DNA of 64,000 nt from Mycolicibacter heraklionensis (lineage in GTDB: Bacteria > Actinomycetota > Actinomycetes > Mycobacteriales > Mycobacteriaceae). Location of the stretch: NCBI GenBank assembly GCA_001673575.1, contig LZME01000074.1, positions 36,718 through 100,717 of the forward strand, written 5' to 3'. The translations under genes and the position numbers were made by a program. How positions within the stretch are numbered: the first letter of the stretch is position 1; each line of letters starts with the position of its first letter. Under the pieces are notes generated by a model. It saw only the letters and a list, made by a program, of their open reading frames with translations, was not told where the DNA came from and ran no database searches. Shown here one piece after another: positions 40,330 to 50,932 of this stretch.

Positions 40330-43300
40330 GACGCCGCGCCGCGTGTCATGCTGCGGATCTGCCGGGCCGCCACCGACAGGGTCGCCAGATCCCGCTGGTC
40401 GGATTCGTAGATCTGGGCCAGCGTGCGCCGCGCCCGCTCCACGCGTGAGGCGTTGGTCGACTCCCATTCGATGATTTTCTGCATCCCGTCCTCGTCCGGT
40501 TCTCCGACCGCCAGCACATCCAGGCACAGCGACCGCACCGAATTGTAGATGTCGTCACGGATCGCCAACCGCGCCAAGGCATGCCAGCGGTCATCGCGCG
40601 GGAGCTGGGCGACCGCGGTCAGCAGCCCGTCCGTACCGAGCCGATCCATCAGCGCGAAGTAGGTGTCGGCGACCTCGTCGGCGTCGCGTTCGGTGATGTC
40701 GGCGACGTCGATGATGTCGAGCAGGCTGTAGCGGTACAGGCCCAGGGCGACGTCGGAAGCCAGACCACGGGGCACGCCCTGCGCCTCGAACTCGCCGATG
40801 TGTTTGGCGACGATGTCGGCGTCGTCGCCGCGCAGCCATTCCGACATCCGCGGTGACAGCCCGGCGACCTGCTCGGCGAACCGATTGATCTCGGCGCCCA
40901 CCGCCAGCGGCTGGGGGCGGTAGTTGAGCAGCCACCGGCCGGCTCGGTCGATGAGCCGCCGCAGGTCCAGTGTCATTCGGTCGGTCACCGCGACCGGCAG
41001 ACCGTCGCGCTCACCGGCGGCGCGGATGCGGCGCCACAGGTCGCTCACCCCGAAGATGGCGTCGGTCGCGACGTAGGCGCGCACCGCGTCGATCAGCTCG
41101 ACGCCCGCGTCCTCGGTGATCCGGAAGGCATAGGTGATGCCCGCGGTGTCCACCACGTCGTTGATCAGCATGGTGGTGACGATCTCGCGGCGCAGTTGGT
41201 GCTGGCGGATCTCGGGGCCGAAGCGCTGTTGCAGTACCTGCGGAAAATACTGCGGCAGCCGGGCGGCGAACACGTCCTGCTCGGGTAGGTCGGTGGACAG
41301 TACCGCCGCTTTCAGCGTCAGCTTGACGTGCGCCATCAGAGTGGCCAACTCCGGTGAGGCCAGGCCCAGCCCGGCCTCGGCGCGTCGGGCGATCTCCTTC
41401 TCCGATGGCAGCGCCTCCAGGGCGCGGTTGAGCCCGCGGTCTGCCACCAGGTGGCGGATCTGCTCGGCGTGCACCGGCAGCAGGCTCGCGGCGTTGGCCC
41501 GGCTGGTGCCCATCAGATCGTTCTGGGCGGTGTTGTCCGCCAGGACCAGCGCACTGACCTCGTCGGTCATCGATGCCAGCAACGCGGGCCGGTCGACGGC
41601 GTCGACCTTGCCGACGGTGACCAGGGCGTCGATCAGGATCTTGATGTTGACCTCGTGGTCGGAGCAGTCGACGCCGGCCGAGTTGTCCAGGGCGTCGGTG
41701 TTGATGCGGCCGCCGGCCAGGTCGAACTCGACGCGGCCCAGCGGCGTGACGCCGAGGTTTCCGCCTTCGCCGATCACCTTGGCGCGCACCTGGTTTCCGT
41801 TGACCCGGACCTGGTCGTTGGCACGGTCTCCGACGTCGACGTCGGATTCGGACTCGGCTTTGACGTAGGTGCCGATGCCGCCGTTGAACAACAGGTCCAC
41901 GGGCGCCCGCAGGATCGCCCGGATCAGCACCGGCGGGGTGAGTTCGGTGATGTCCGCGTCGAGACCCAGCACGGCGGCGACCTGCGGGCTGACCGGCACG
42001 GATTTCAGGTCGCGCGCGTAGACACCGCCTCCGGCGCTGATCAGCGACTTGTCGTAGTCGTCCCAACTGGATCGGGGCAGGTCGAACATCCGCTGACGCT
42101 CGGCGAAAGACCGGGCGGGATCTGGGTCGGGATCGAGGAAGATGTGCCGATGGTCGAAGGCGGCCACCAGTCGGATGTGTTCACTGCGCAGCATGCCGTT
42201 GCCGAACACGTCGCCGCTCATATCTCCGACGCCGACAACGGTGAAATCCTGGGTCTGGGTGTCGATTCCCATCTCCCGGAAATGCCGCTTGACCGACTCC
42301 CAGGCACCTTTCGCGGTGATGCCCATCTCCTTGTGGTCGTAGCCGACCGACCCACCGGACGCGAACGCGTCGCCCAGCCAGTAGCCGTAGGACTTGGCCA
42401 CCCCGTTGGCGATGTCGGAGAAGCTGGCGGTGCCCTTGTCGGCGGCCACCACCAGATACGCGTCGTCGCCGTCGCGGCGCACGACCTGCGACGGTGCGCT
42501 GACCGCGCCGGTGGCGTGATCGACGTTGTCGGTGAGGTCGAGCAGTCCGGAGATGAACAGCGTGTAGCAGGCGATCCCTTCGTCGCGGGCCGCCTCGCGA
42601 TCCGCTACCGGATTGCCGGTGGGCGTCGGTGGGCGCTTGACCACGAAGCCGCCTTTGGCTCCGGTCGGGACGATGACGGCGTTCTTGACCTCTTGGGCCT
42701 TGACCAGTCCGAGGATCTCGGTGCGATAGTCCTCGCGGCGGTCCGACCAGCGCAGCCCGCCACGCGAGACGAAGCCGAACCGCAGGTGCACCCCCTCGAC
42801 CCGGGGTGAGTAGACGAAGATCTCGAACTTCGGCCGGGGCAGTGGCAACTCGTCGATCAAGCCGGCATCCAGCTTGAGCGCCAGTACGTTACGCGCGCGG
42901 GCCGAATCGGCGCGGGTGACAAAGTAATTGGTGCGTAGGGTGGCTTGAATCAGCGAGGCGAACGCGCGCAGGACCCGGTCGGTGTCCAGGCTCACCACCG
43001 CGTCGATGCCCGCCGCGACCTCCGCGGCGGCCGCCTGTGCGTCACGGTTGCGATGCGTGCGCGACGGGTCGAACAGCGCCTCAAACAGTGCCACCAGGCC
43101 GCGCGCGATGCCCGGATACTCGTTAAGCACCGAGGCGATGTGGTTCTCGCTGTAGGGGAAGCGGGCCTGGCGCAGGTATTTGGCGTAGCCGCGCAGCACC
43201 ACGACCTGTTGCCAGTTCAAACCGGCGCGCAGCACCAGCTCGTTGAATCGGTCGGGCTCGACACGGCCCTCCCAGATCGCGGTGACCCCGTCGGCGAATC

Positions 43301-45188
43301 GCTGTTCGGCATCGTCGCGCTCGACTCCGGTCTCCGGGATGTCGATGGTGGGGTGCGCTGACACCCTGAACTTGTAGATCCACACCTGCAGGCCGTCGCC
43401 GCGGGTGACGGTGAACGGCCGCTCTTCGAGCACCGCCACCCCCATGCATTGCAGCATCGGCAGCAGTTGGCTCAGCGACGCACCGTGTCCACCGAGAAAC
43501 CAGGCCAACTGACTTCCGTCGGCCTCGCCGTAGTGGGTGAACACCAACTTGACCGAGTCGGCGGTCAGCCGCTCGATGATCGCGATGTCTTCGACGGCCT
43601 CGGCTGGAGTGACAGCCTGCTTGTAGATCTCGTCGAAGGCAGCGGCATAGTGTTCGGCCACCTCGACGGCGATGGAGTCCTGCGTCGCCGTCTCGAGCAG
43701 CCGGTCTCCCCAGGTGCGGGTGGCCTCGAACAGCATCGCCTGGATCCGGGCTCGGTTGTCCTCGCCGGTGTCGACCGCACGGGCGTCGGGGTCGTCGGAG
43801 ATCCGGACCATGAAATGCAGCAGCGCCCAAGGGGCTTCGCTGACGCGCGCGCTGTATTCCAGGCCCACTCCGCCGAACTCGCGAACCAGGATGTCCTCCA
43901 TGTGCAGCCGCACCGGGGTGGTGTAGCGGTCGCGTGGCAGATACACCAAACACGATACGAAGCGCCCGGTGCGGTCGCCGCGCAGGAACAGCAGGGTCCC
44001 GCGCCGCGAACCGAGGTCGGACACCGCCATCGCCATGTTCAGCAGCTGTTCCGGGGTGATCGCGAAAAGCTCTGAACGCGGAACGGTTTGGATGATGTCG
44101 AGCAGAAGTTGTCCGGGGTGCCCGGGTTCCTTCTCCGCGAGCGCGAGCGCATGGCGGACGGTGTGGGAGATGACCGGGATCTCGAAGACGTCAGCGTTGA
44201 TCGCGCCGGCGGTGAACAATCCGACGAACCGGTGCGCGACGATGCTGTCGCCGGTGTCCTCCCGGATCACCACCACGTAGGTGTGCGAGCTGAATCGCAT
44301 ATAGCTGGGCACGGTAGCCTGCGCCAGAGTCAACAGACTGTCACCGATGAGCCTGGGCCGCAAAGACTTACGCAGCTGCAAAACGCCCAGCCGGGCGGCG
44401 TCATCGACCAGCACCTGTTCGTCGCGCACCACCCCCCGCTGATAGCCCAGCAGAACGAAATGCCCGTCGGCCAGCCAGTGCAGGAGGGCCGCGACATCGT
44501 GGCGGTCCGGGGCGGCGTAGTGGCCGTGCGCGTCCGACTCGACCTCGGCGGCAAGCTCGGTGAGCGCGTTGTGCATCGCCTCGGAATCGATCGCCACCTG
44601 GCGGACGTCGGCCATCACATCGGGCAGCAGGCGTTCGGTTTCGGCGAGGGTGTGCCGGTTGACGGTCGGTGAGAGCTGGACATGAATCCAGGCCTCGGCC
44701 CCCACCGTGCCATCCACGGATCTCGGCTCAACGTCTGAGCCTCTCGGCTCCACCGAACGCAGTTCCCCGGCCTCATCTCGCTGCACGGCGAACACCGGCG
44801 ACATGATCCCCACGTAGGCCACCCCGAGCCGGTGCAGGAGCACCGCCACCGAGTCCATCAGCATGCCGCCGTGTTCGGTGACCACCTGCAGCGCCGGCCC
44901 GCAACCAGCCGGATCGTCGGCGGTCAACACCGCAACCCGGGTCTCACCGGCGAGCCGATGCCGCGCCAGCCGGGCGTGCGCGGCCAGCAGCGCCGGGGTC
45001 ACCAGGTCGATGGCGGCTGCCCGGCTGGCGGGATCGGCGTCGGTGGGTTCGTCGCTGATCAGCGAGTCGCTGTGCGAACCGCGGTAGGTCTCGACGTAAG
45101 CCGTCGAGACCCAAGCAGGAATGCCTTGCGGCTCAGGGGGATCGGGAAATGTTGTCCACGCGGTCGATTCTTTGGTGGACTTTGTCAT
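40326..45188 (-). CDS. gdh: NAD-dependent glutamate dehydrogenase, large (180-kDa) type
   Basis: Oxidises glutamate to 2-oxoglutarate and ammonia. The 1620 residues are close to the ~1624 of M. tuberculosis. N-terminal ACT-like regulatory domains occupy about 1-700. The catalytic core has [15 protein letters not shown] and [11 protein letters not shown] (Lys near residue 845), and a helical C-terminal domain follows. The family is allosteric and in mycobacteria is inhibited by GarA. An AGGAGG site precedes ATG 45188. Confidence 0.96.
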   Translation of the reverse strand: MTKSTKESTAWTTFPDPPEPQGIPAWVSTAYVETYRGSHSDSLISDEPTDADPASRAAAIDLVTPALLAAHARLARHRLAGETRVAVLTADDPAGCGPALQVVTEHGGMLMDSVAVLLHRLGVAYVGIMSPVFAVQRDEAGELRSVEPRGSDVEPRSVDGTVGAEAWIHVQLSPTVNRHTLAETERLLPDVMADVRQVAIDSEAMHNALTELAAEVESDAHGHYAAPDRHDVAALLHWLADGHFVLLGYQRGVVRDEQVLVDDAARLGVLQLRKSLRPRLIGDSLLTLAQATVPSYMRFSSHTYVVVIREDTGDSIVAHRFVGLFTAGAINADVFEIPVISHTVRHALALAEKEPGHPGQLLLDIIQTVPRSELFAITPEQLLNMAMAVSDLGSRRGTLLFLRGDRTGRFVSCLVYLPRDRYTTPVRLHMEDILVREFGGVGLEYSARVSEAPWALLHFMVRISDDPDARAVDTGEDNRARIQAMLFEATRTWGDRLLETATQDSIAVEVAEHYAAAFDEIYKQAVTPAEAVEDIAIIERLTADSVKLVFTHYGEADGSQLAWFLGGHGASLSQLLPMLQCMGVAVLEERPFTVTRGDGLQVWIYKFRVSAHPTIDIPETGVERDDAEQRFADGVTAIWEGRVEPDRFNELVLRAGLNWQQVVVLRGYAKYLRQARFPYSENHIASVLNEYPGIARGLVALFEALFDPSRTHRNRDAQAAAAEVAAGIDAVVSLDTDRVLRAFASLIQATLRTNYFVTRADSARARNVLALKLDAGLIDELPLPRPKFEIFVYSPRVEGVHLRFGFVSRGGLRWSDRREDYRTEILGLVKAQEVKNAVIVPTGAKGGFVVKRPPTPTGNPVADREAARDEGIACYTLFISGLLDLTDNVDHATGAVSAPSQVVRRDGDDAYLVVAADKGTASFSDIANGVAKSYGYWLGDAFASGGSVGYDHKEMGITAKGAWESVKRHFREMGIDTQTQDFTVVGVGDMSGDVFGNGMLRSEHIRLVAAFDHRHIFLDPDPDPARSFAERQRMFDLPRSSWDDYDKSLISAGGGVYARDLKSVPVSPQVAAVLGLDADITELTPPVLIRAILRAPVDLLFNGGIGTYVKAESESDVDVGDRANDQVRVNGNQVRAKVIGEGGNLGVTPLGRVEFDLAGGRINTDALDNSAGVDCSDHEVNIKILIDALVTVGKVDAVDRPALLASMTDEVSALVLADNTAQNDLMGTSRANAASLLPVHAEQIRHLVADRGLNRALEALPSEKEIARRAEAGLGLASPELATLMAHVKLTLKAAVLSTDLPEQDVFAARLPQYFPQVLQQRFGPEIRQHQLRREIVTTMLINDVVDTAGITYAFRITEDAGVELIDAVRAYVATDAIFGVSDLWRRIRAAGERDGLPVAVTDRMTLDLRRLIDRAGRWLLNYRPQPLAVGAEINRFAEQVAGLSPRMSEWLRGDDADIVAKHIGEFEAQGVPRGLASDVALGLYRYSLLDIIDVADITERDADEVADTYFALMDRLGTDGLLTAVAQLPRDDRWHALARLAIRDDIYNSVRSLCLDVLAVGEPDEDGMQKIIEWESTNASRVERARRTLAQIYESDQRDLATLSVAARQIRSMTRGAAS

Positions 45189-45241
45189 CCCACCCCTCCT
45201 GACTATGTGTCAGCTCCGGCAGCACGGCTACCGGAACAACA

Positions 45242-46915
45242 TTAGTCGCGGGTGAGCCTGCGGTGGGTCACTCGATGCGGACGCGCCGCTTCGGCACCGA
45301 GACGTTCCACCTTGTTCTCCTCGTAGGCGCCGAAGTTGCCCTCGAACCAGAACCACTTGGCCTCGTTGTCGTCGTCGCCCTCCCACGCCAGGATGTGCGT
45401 GCAGGTCCGGTCGAGGAACCAGCGGTCGTGGCTGATGACGACGGCGCAACCGGGGAACTGTTCGAGGGCGTTCTCCAGTGAACCGAGCGTTTCGACATCG
45501 AGGTCGTTGGTCGGCTCGTCCAGCAGGATCAGGTTGCCGCCCTGCTTGAGAGTCAGGGCCAGGTTCAGCCGGTTGCGCTCACCGCCGGAGAGCACGCCGG
45601 CAGGCTTCTGCTGGTCTGGGCCCTTAAAGCCGAACGCCGAGACGTAGGCCCGGGACGGGATCTCGTTCTGCCCGACCTCGATGTAGTCCAGGCCGTCGGA
45701 GACCACTTCCCAGACCGTCTTCTTCGGGTCGATGCCGGCACGGTTCTGGTCGACATAGCTCAGCTTGACCGTTTCGCCGACCTTGACCGTGCCGCTGTCC
45801 GGCTCTTCCAGGCCGACGATGGTCTTGAACAGGGTCGTCTTGCCGACGCCGTTGGGGCCGATCACGCCGACGATGCCGTTGCGCGGCAGCGTGAACGACA
45901 GGTCCTTGATCAGCTGGCGCGACTCGAAACCCTTGTCCAGGTGCTCCACCTCGACGACGGTGTTGCCCAGGCGCGGGCCGACCGGGATCTGGATCTCCTC
46001 GAAGTCAAGCTTGCGGGTCTTCTCCGCCTCGACAACCATCTCCTCGTAGCGCTGCAGGCGGGCCTTGTTCTTGGCTTGGCGGGCCTTGGCACCCGAACGC
46101 ACCCAGGCGAGTTCGTCCTTGAGCCGCTTCTGCAGCTTCTGGTCCTTCTTGCCCTGCACCTCGAGACGCTCGGCCTTCTTCTCCAGATAGGTCGAGTAGT
46201 TGCCCTCGTAGGGGTAGGCCCGGCCGCGGTCGAGCTCCAGGATCCACTCGGCCACGTTGTCGAGGAAGTAACGGTCGTGGGTAACCGCGAGGATGGCGCC
46301 CGGGTAGGAGGCCAGGTGCTGCTCGAGCCACAGCACGCTCTCGGCGTCGAGGTGGTTGGTGGGCTCGTCCAGAAGCAGCAGGTCGGGCTTGCTCAGCAGC
46401 AGCTTGCACAGCGCCACCCGCCGACGCTCGCCACCGGAGAGATGGGTGACGGGCTCGTCGGGCGGCGGGCAGCGCAGTGCGTCCATGGCCTGTTCGAGCT
46501 GCGAGTCGATGTCCCAGGCGTCGGCGGCGTCAAGCTCCTCCTGGAGCTTGCCCATCTCTTCCATCAGCTCGTCGGTGTAGTCGGTGGCCATCAGCTCGGC
46601 GACCTCGTTGTACCGATTGAGCTTGGCCTTGATCGGCACGCCCTCTTCGACGTTCTCCCGGACCGTCTTGGTCTCGTCCAGCGGCGGCTCCTGCAACAGG
46701 ATGCCGACGGTGGCTCCGGGCGCCAGGAAAGCGTCGCCGTTGTTCGCCTTGTCCAGCCCGGCCATGATCCGCAGGACGCTGGACTTACCCGCACCGTTGG
46801 GGCCGACGACACCGATCTTGGCGCCGGGCAGGAAGTTCAGCGTGACGTCGTCGAGGATGACTTTGTCGCCGTGTGCTTTGCGCACCTTCTTCATCGTGTA
46901 GATGAACTCAGCCAT
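45242..46915 (-). CDS. ettA: ABC-F protein EttA, translational throttle
   Basis: Duplicated ABC ATPase that binds the ribosome E site and gates the first elongation step. The 557 residues have two Walker A boxes (GPNGAGKSS, GPNGVGKTT), two signatures (LSGGERRR, LSGGERNR), the inter-domain basic linker ARQAKNKARLQRYEEM, and no membrane domain. ATG 46915 (MAEFIYTMKKVRK) is the family start. It lies upstream of gdh by 53 nt on the same strand. Confidence 0.95.
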   Translation of the reverse strand: MAEFIYTMKKVRKAHGDKVILDDVTLNFLPGAKIGVVGPNGAGKSSVLRIMAGLDKANNGDAFLAPGATVGILLQEPPLDETKTVRENVEEGVPIKAKLNRYNEVAELMATDYTDELMEEMGKLQEELDAADAWDIDSQLEQAMDALRCPPPDEPVTHLSGGERRRVALCKLLLSKPDLLLLDEPTNHLDAESVLWLEQHLASYPGAILAVTHDRYFLDNVAEWILELDRGRAYPYEGNYSTYLEKKAERLEVQGKKDQKLQKRLKDELAWVRSGAKARQAKNKARLQRYEEMVVEAEKTRKLDFEEIQIPVGPRLGNTVVEVEHLDKGFESRQLIKDLSFTLPRNGIVGVIGPNGVGKTTLFKTIVGLEEPDSGTVKVGETVKLSYVDQNRAGIDPKKTVWEVVSDGLDYIEVGQNEIPSRAYVSAFGFKGPDQQKPAGVLSGGERNRLNLALTLKQGGNLILLDEPTNDLDVETLGSLENALEQFPGCAVVISHDRWFLDRTCTHILAWEGDDDNEAKWFWFEGNFGAYEENKVERLGAEAARPHRVTHRRLTRD

Positions 46916-46995
46916 GCCGGGGTGTCGCCTCCTGGTCTCGCGAATTTGCTCGCCAACCATCCTAGGGGGTCGCCCGGCAGGGCCGTCGGCTGCTG

Positions 46996-47478
46996 TCAGG
47001 GCGTCAGAGCTATCCCGGCCATCTCGGCCATCTCGTCGCCGGCGCCGGATTCGCCGTCGGCGCAGTCCGGGCCGTCGGCCTCGGCGCTCGGAGAAGTCGC
47101 CGTCGGACACTCCGGTCCGGCGGCAATGATCTTCTCCACCCGGGCCGCACATCGCGCCAGGTTCGGGCCGACCGCCGTCGCGCGCAGCTCCACCGACGAT
47201 CGGCGATTGCCGTCTTTGTCCTCGTATTCACTGGTGAATACGTCTCCGACCACGATCACCGGCAATCCCTTGCTCAGTGACGCACCGACGCCGGTGACCA
47301 ACCGGTCCCAGCAGGTGACGGTCAGGTACAGCGAGTTGCCGGGCTCCCAGTTCCCGTCGGCGCCGCGCTTGCGCGAGTTGCTGGCGACCCGGAATTTGAT
47401 CAGTTCGTGCTCCCCCACCCGGCGCCGGATCGGGTCGGTCACGACGTTGCCGATGATGGTCAACGGGGTTTCATACAT
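46996..47478 (-). CDS. ssbB: Second single-stranded DNA-binding protein SsbB
   Basis: OB-fold ssDNA-binding protein, 160 residues. It starts MYETPLTIIGNVVTDP and has the conserved FRVASNSRKR and LYLTVTCWD, and an acidic Ala/Glu C-terminal tail without the typical DDDIPF tip. Its location before ettA-gdh matches the mycobacterial SsbB, the non-essential paralogue. ATG 47478 has AAGGAAA upstream. Confidence 0.88.
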   Translation of the reverse strand: MYETPLTIIGNVVTDPIRRRVGEHELIKFRVASNSRKRGADGNWEPGNSLYLTVTCWDRLVTGVGASLSKGLPVIVVGDVFTSEYEDKDGNRRSSVELRATAVGPNLARCAARVEKIIAAGPECPTATSPSAEADGPDCADGESGAGDEMAEMAGIALTP

Positions 47479-47632
47479 GGCACGTTTTCCTTCCTGGTTG
47501 CGGCGGACGTGATCAGCCCGCTCATGCTGCACCCATTGAGCCCGCCGGCCCCGACAACGCGACGGCTCGGGCGGTTGCGTGCAGCGGCAACTGTGGAAGA
47601 AGTGTGATTTGGGGATAGCCGAGGCAGGTGTC

Positions 47633-48493
47633 CTACACCCGCGGCTTGCCGACGTTAACCGGCGCGTTCCAATTCGAGAATGTGATCACCACCGACTCGT
47701 CGTCTCCGGACCCCAGTTTGAGCGCAACCAGGTGATGATCACCGGTCTCCTCGATCCAGACCGTGCACGACGTCCGTTTGGTGGCCGTCAACTGCGGCAC
47801 GATCTTCTTGGCCGCGCGCGCAGACACCTGGCCGCTGATCCGGACGGTGTGCACTTCGTCTGTGCCGAGCGCGATCGTCTCGCGGCCCTCGACCTCCGGG
47901 TCGAAGAAATCGGTCAGCATGTCGGCGAGCCCGGTATCCGGGCTCAGGATCGAGGCCACGTCGAAGAAGTTCGTGGCCGGCCCGTAGTCGATCCACCGGC
48001 CATCATCTTGCGACACGTAGAGGTCTCCCCCGAACACCACGAACTCCACGTAGGCCGGAGCCCCCCGGTATTTGATCTTGGCGTAGCCCTTGGCGGCCTC
48101 GGCAGGCTGCCTGGTCACGTCGCCGTCGAGCGCGGTGATCGCCATGTTCTCGATGCCGCTGCTCGCCGACAGACTCAGGTGCGCGCTGTCGACTCCTGCG
48201 GTGGTGGCGCTGGACTCCTTGAGAATCGCCGCGGCGCTCGGCAGTGGCTCACTGGCCTTCTTCGAGGACGGGGGCGACGGCTTCGATGAGGTGGCCGGTT
48301 CGGTAGCCGACGATGGTTCGGGCGACGACGTCGCCGGCACGGAGGTCGATTCGGTGGCCGATTGGACTGTCGGCGTGACGGCAGACGACGAAACCGACGG
48401 CGCGGTTGGAGCGGTGGACGAGCAACCGGCGACCAGGGCAGCAGCGGCACTCGCGATCGACAGTACGGCGGGGAGCCTGCGCATGCCCGCCAT
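47633..48493 (-). CDS. LppX/LprAFG-family lipoprotein
   Basis: A 286-residue lipoprotein with a signal peptide and lipobox LVAGC, a long Ser/Thr/Pro/Lys-rich linker (to about residue 80), and an LppX_LprAFG domain (about 85-286) that in relatives binds triacylglycerides or glycolipids in the periplasm. ATG 48493 or the in-frame ATG at 48484 (MRRLPAVL) can start it. It is divergent from the MFS transporter; lipid transport is a family inference. Confidence 0.85.
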   Translation of the reverse strand: MAGMRRLPAVLSIASAAAALVAGCSSTAPTAPSVSSSAVTPTVQSATESTSVPATSSPEPSSATEPATSSKPSPPSSKKASEPLPSAAAILKESSATTAGVDSAHLSLSASSGIENMAITALDGDVTRQPAEAAKGYAKIKYRGAPAYVEFVVFGGDLYVSQDDGRWIDYGPATNFFDVASILSPDTGLADMLTDFFDPEVEGRETIALGTDEVHTVRISGQVSARAAKKIVPQLTATKRTSCTVWIEETGDHHLVALKLGSGDDESVVITFSNWNAPVNVGKPRV

Positions 48494-48570
48494 GCTAGGT
48501 GCCCTCGGACCGGCGGACCCGGCAAGGGGGAACCGCGCGGCGATGGAACCGTTGGTATACGTTGCTTGCG

Positions 48571-50007
48571 GTGGATACCAAAGGCCAGTCCGGCAGCGGT
48601 GCACACACCGACCGCAGCACATGGGCACGCGACGAAATCCGGGTTTCGAACCCGAAAGCCATGCGACGCTCGATTGCCGGCACTGCTGTCGGCAACTTCA
48701 TGGAGTGGTACGACTTCGGCATCTACGGCTTCCTCGCCACCACTCTCGCGCAGGTCTTCTACCCCGGCGACAGCTCCAGTGCGGTGGGCCTGATCGCCAC
48801 GTTCGGCACCCTGGCCGCGGCCTTCGCGGTGCGGCCGTTCGGCGGGATATTCTTCGGCGCACTCGGTGACCGCATCGGCCGCAAAAAAGTCCTGATCATG
48901 ACCGTCTCGCTGATGGCGATAGGCACCACGATCACGGGACTGCTGCCGTCCTACGAGGCGATCGGGATCTGGGCTCCGGTCCTGCTGATCATCACCAAGC
49001 TGATGCAGGGCTTCTCCACCGGCGGCGAGTACGTCGGCGCGATGACCTATGTCAGCGAACACGCCCCGGACCGCACCCGCGGCGCGCTGACCGGATTTCT
49101 GCCGTTAGGCACCTTGGGCGGCTACATCACCGGCGCCGGCGTGGTCACCCTGATCCAATCCCAACTGCCGGTGTCCGACATGTTGCACTGGGGCTGGCGA
49201 GTCCCCTTCCTGCTGGGTGTGCCGCTGGCCATCGTCACGCTGTACATGCGGTTGCGCATCGATGAATCACCGGCCTTCGAAGAGCTGGAACAGGCCGGTG
49301 CTGACAACTCGGTGGCCAGCGAAACCGGGTGGCAGCAGTTCCGGCAAACCGTCGTGGGACACCGCAGCGGTCTGCTGATCTGCATGGGCCTGGTGCTGGC
49401 GGAGAACGTCACCAACTACATGCTCACCGGATACCTACCGACGTACTTCAAGCAGGTCGGCAGTATCAGCGGCAGCCGCGGGCTGACGATGATCGTGGTG
49501 GCGCTGGTGATGATGTTGGTCGTCGTGATGCCACTGGCCAGATTGTCCGACCGAATCGGCCGCAAGCCGCTGCTGTGGACCGGCAGTGCCCTACTGATCT
49601 TCGGCTCGGTCCCGGCGTTTCTGCTGATCCGCCACGGCGGCAGCTATCCGATCCGGTTGCTCGGTGTGCTGCTCATCGGGCTGATGCTGGTGTGCTTCAA
49701 CAGCACCACACCGTCGACGCTGCCAGCGCTGTTCCCCACCGCGGTGCGCTTTTTCGCGGTGGCCATCGGATTCAACATCTCGGTCTCGTTGTTCGGAGGT
49801 ACCACCCCGCTGGTCGCCGAGACGCTGGTCTCGGGAACCGGCAACGTGATGGTGCCCGCCTTCATCCTGATGGGCGCGGGCGTCATCGGCGCGATCACGG
49901 TGTGGTTCACCCCGGAGACGGCCGGCAAGCGCCTGCCCGGGGCGGGACCGTCGGTGGCCACCGAGCAGGAGGCCAGTGCCATCGCCGAAGCGGGGCTGCG
50001 CGAATAG
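48571..50007 (+). CDS. MFS transporter, metabolite:H+ symporter (ProP-like) type
   Basis: A 478-residue transporter with twelve predicted helices. GNFMEWYDFGIYGF near the N-terminus and GRKKVLI between helices 2 and 3 mark the MHS subfamily that includes ProP and alpha-ketoglutarate permeases. GTG 48571 is preferred (the frame extends to 48499). It is divergent from the lipoprotein gene. The substrate is unknown, probably an osmolyte or dicarboxylate. Confidence 0.88.
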   Translation: MDTKGQSGSGAHTDRSTWARDEIRVSNPKAMRRSIAGTAVGNFMEWYDFGIYGFLATTLAQVFYPGDSSSAVGLIATFGTLAAAFAVRPFGGIFFGALGDRIGRKKVLIMTVSLMAIGTTITGLLPSYEAIGIWAPVLLIITKLMQGFSTGGEYVGAMTYVSEHAPDRTRGALTGFLPLGTLGGYITGAGVVTLIQSQLPVSDMLHWGWRVPFLLGVPLAIVTLYMRLRIDESPAFEELEQAGADNSVASETGWQQFRQTVVGHRSGLLICMGLVLAENVTNYMLTGYLPTYFKQVGSISGSRGLTMIVVALVMMLVVVMPLARLSDRIGRKPLLWTGSALLIFGSVPAFLLIRHGGSYPIRLLGVLLIGLMLVCFNSTTPSTLPALFPTAVRFFAVAIGFNISVSLFGGTTPLVAETLVSGTGNVMVPAFILMGAGVIGAITVWFTPETAGKRLPGAGPSVATEQEASAIAEAGLRE

Positions 50008-50042
50008 ACCAAGTCGATCGATTCGGGCACCGGCCGTGGTGA

Positions 50043-50873
50043 TCAGTCCAGACCGACGAGATCCGCGGAGATGCGCCACAGGCCGTCGATGAGCTTGGGG
50101 TCGCGGGCCTGTCGGTTCTCGCGGCCGTTGGCGCGGTGCCGGTCGAAGTAGACACCGTTGATCGCGGGGTCGGCGCCGCGGTTGGCCAGTTCGATCAACG
50201 GCGCGGCGCCCTGGGCCGGGGTGATGGCCGCGCGGTGGCGCAGCGGGGTGCGGTAGAGCAGGCCGACAAACCAGCAGTCCCGGCCGAAGCTCGTCGCGAC
50301 CGGACCGGGATGCACTGCGGCCGAGATGATCGCGTCGTCAACCCAGCGCTGGGCGATGCCGCGGGTGAACAGGATGTTCATCAGCTTGCTGGTCCCGTAG
50401 GCCCGCGGCTCAATGGCACGCCGGCGCCGATAGTCCAGGTCATCGAGGTCGACGTGGCCGAACCGGTTGCCGATGCTGGAGGTGTTCAGCACCAGCGCGC
50501 CGCCGGCGGCGGCCAGCCGGTCGCGCAACAGGTTGGTCAGCAGGAACGGCGCGAGGTGGTTGATCCCGAAGTTGGGTTCATGTCCCTGGGCGGTACGTTG
50601 CCCCGGCGCGAACGTTCCGCCCGCGTTGTTCAGCAGAACGTCGATGGTGCCGACCTGTTCGCGGATCTGTTCGGCCAGCGCACGAACCTGGTCGAGATCG
50701 GCGAAGTCAGCGGTCAGGGCGGTGGCACCGGCGTCGGCGGCGACCGGCGCCAATTTCTGAGCCGAGCGGCCGACGACTACGAGATTGACCTCCGGTCCGG
50801 CCAAAGCACGCGCTGCGACAGCGCCGATGCCGTCACTGGCGCCGGTGATCACGATCGTTCGGGGTGAGGTCAC
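50043..50873 (-). CDS. Short-chain dehydrogenase/reductase
   Basis: A 276-residue SDR with the NAD(P) motif TGASDGIGAVAA, NNAG at about residue 87, a catalytic Ser (NTSSIG) and the YGTSK active-site Tyr-Lys. The size and C-terminal region resemble retinol-dehydrogenase-like SDRs of mycobacteria. The substrate is unknown. It converges with the MFS gene and lies 60 bp from the CopD/CtaG gene. Confidence 0.9.
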   Translation of the reverse strand: MTSPRTIVITGASDGIGAVAARALAGPEVNLVVVGRSAQKLAPVAADAGATALTADFADLDQVRALAEQIREQVGTIDVLLNNAGGTFAPGQRTAQGHEPNFGINHLAPFLLTNLLRDRLAAAGGALVLNTSSIGNRFGHVDLDDLDYRRRRAIEPRAYGTSKLMNILFTRGIAQRWVDDAIISAAVHPGPVATSFGRDCWFVGLLYRTPLRHRAAITPAQGAAPLIELANRGADPAINGVYFDRHRANGRENRQARDPKLIDGLWRISADLVGLD

Positions 50874-50932
50874 TGCAGGTTCTCCTTCGATTCGTCACGG
50901 TCAGATCGCGTCGGCGGGTCGCCGCACCGGGC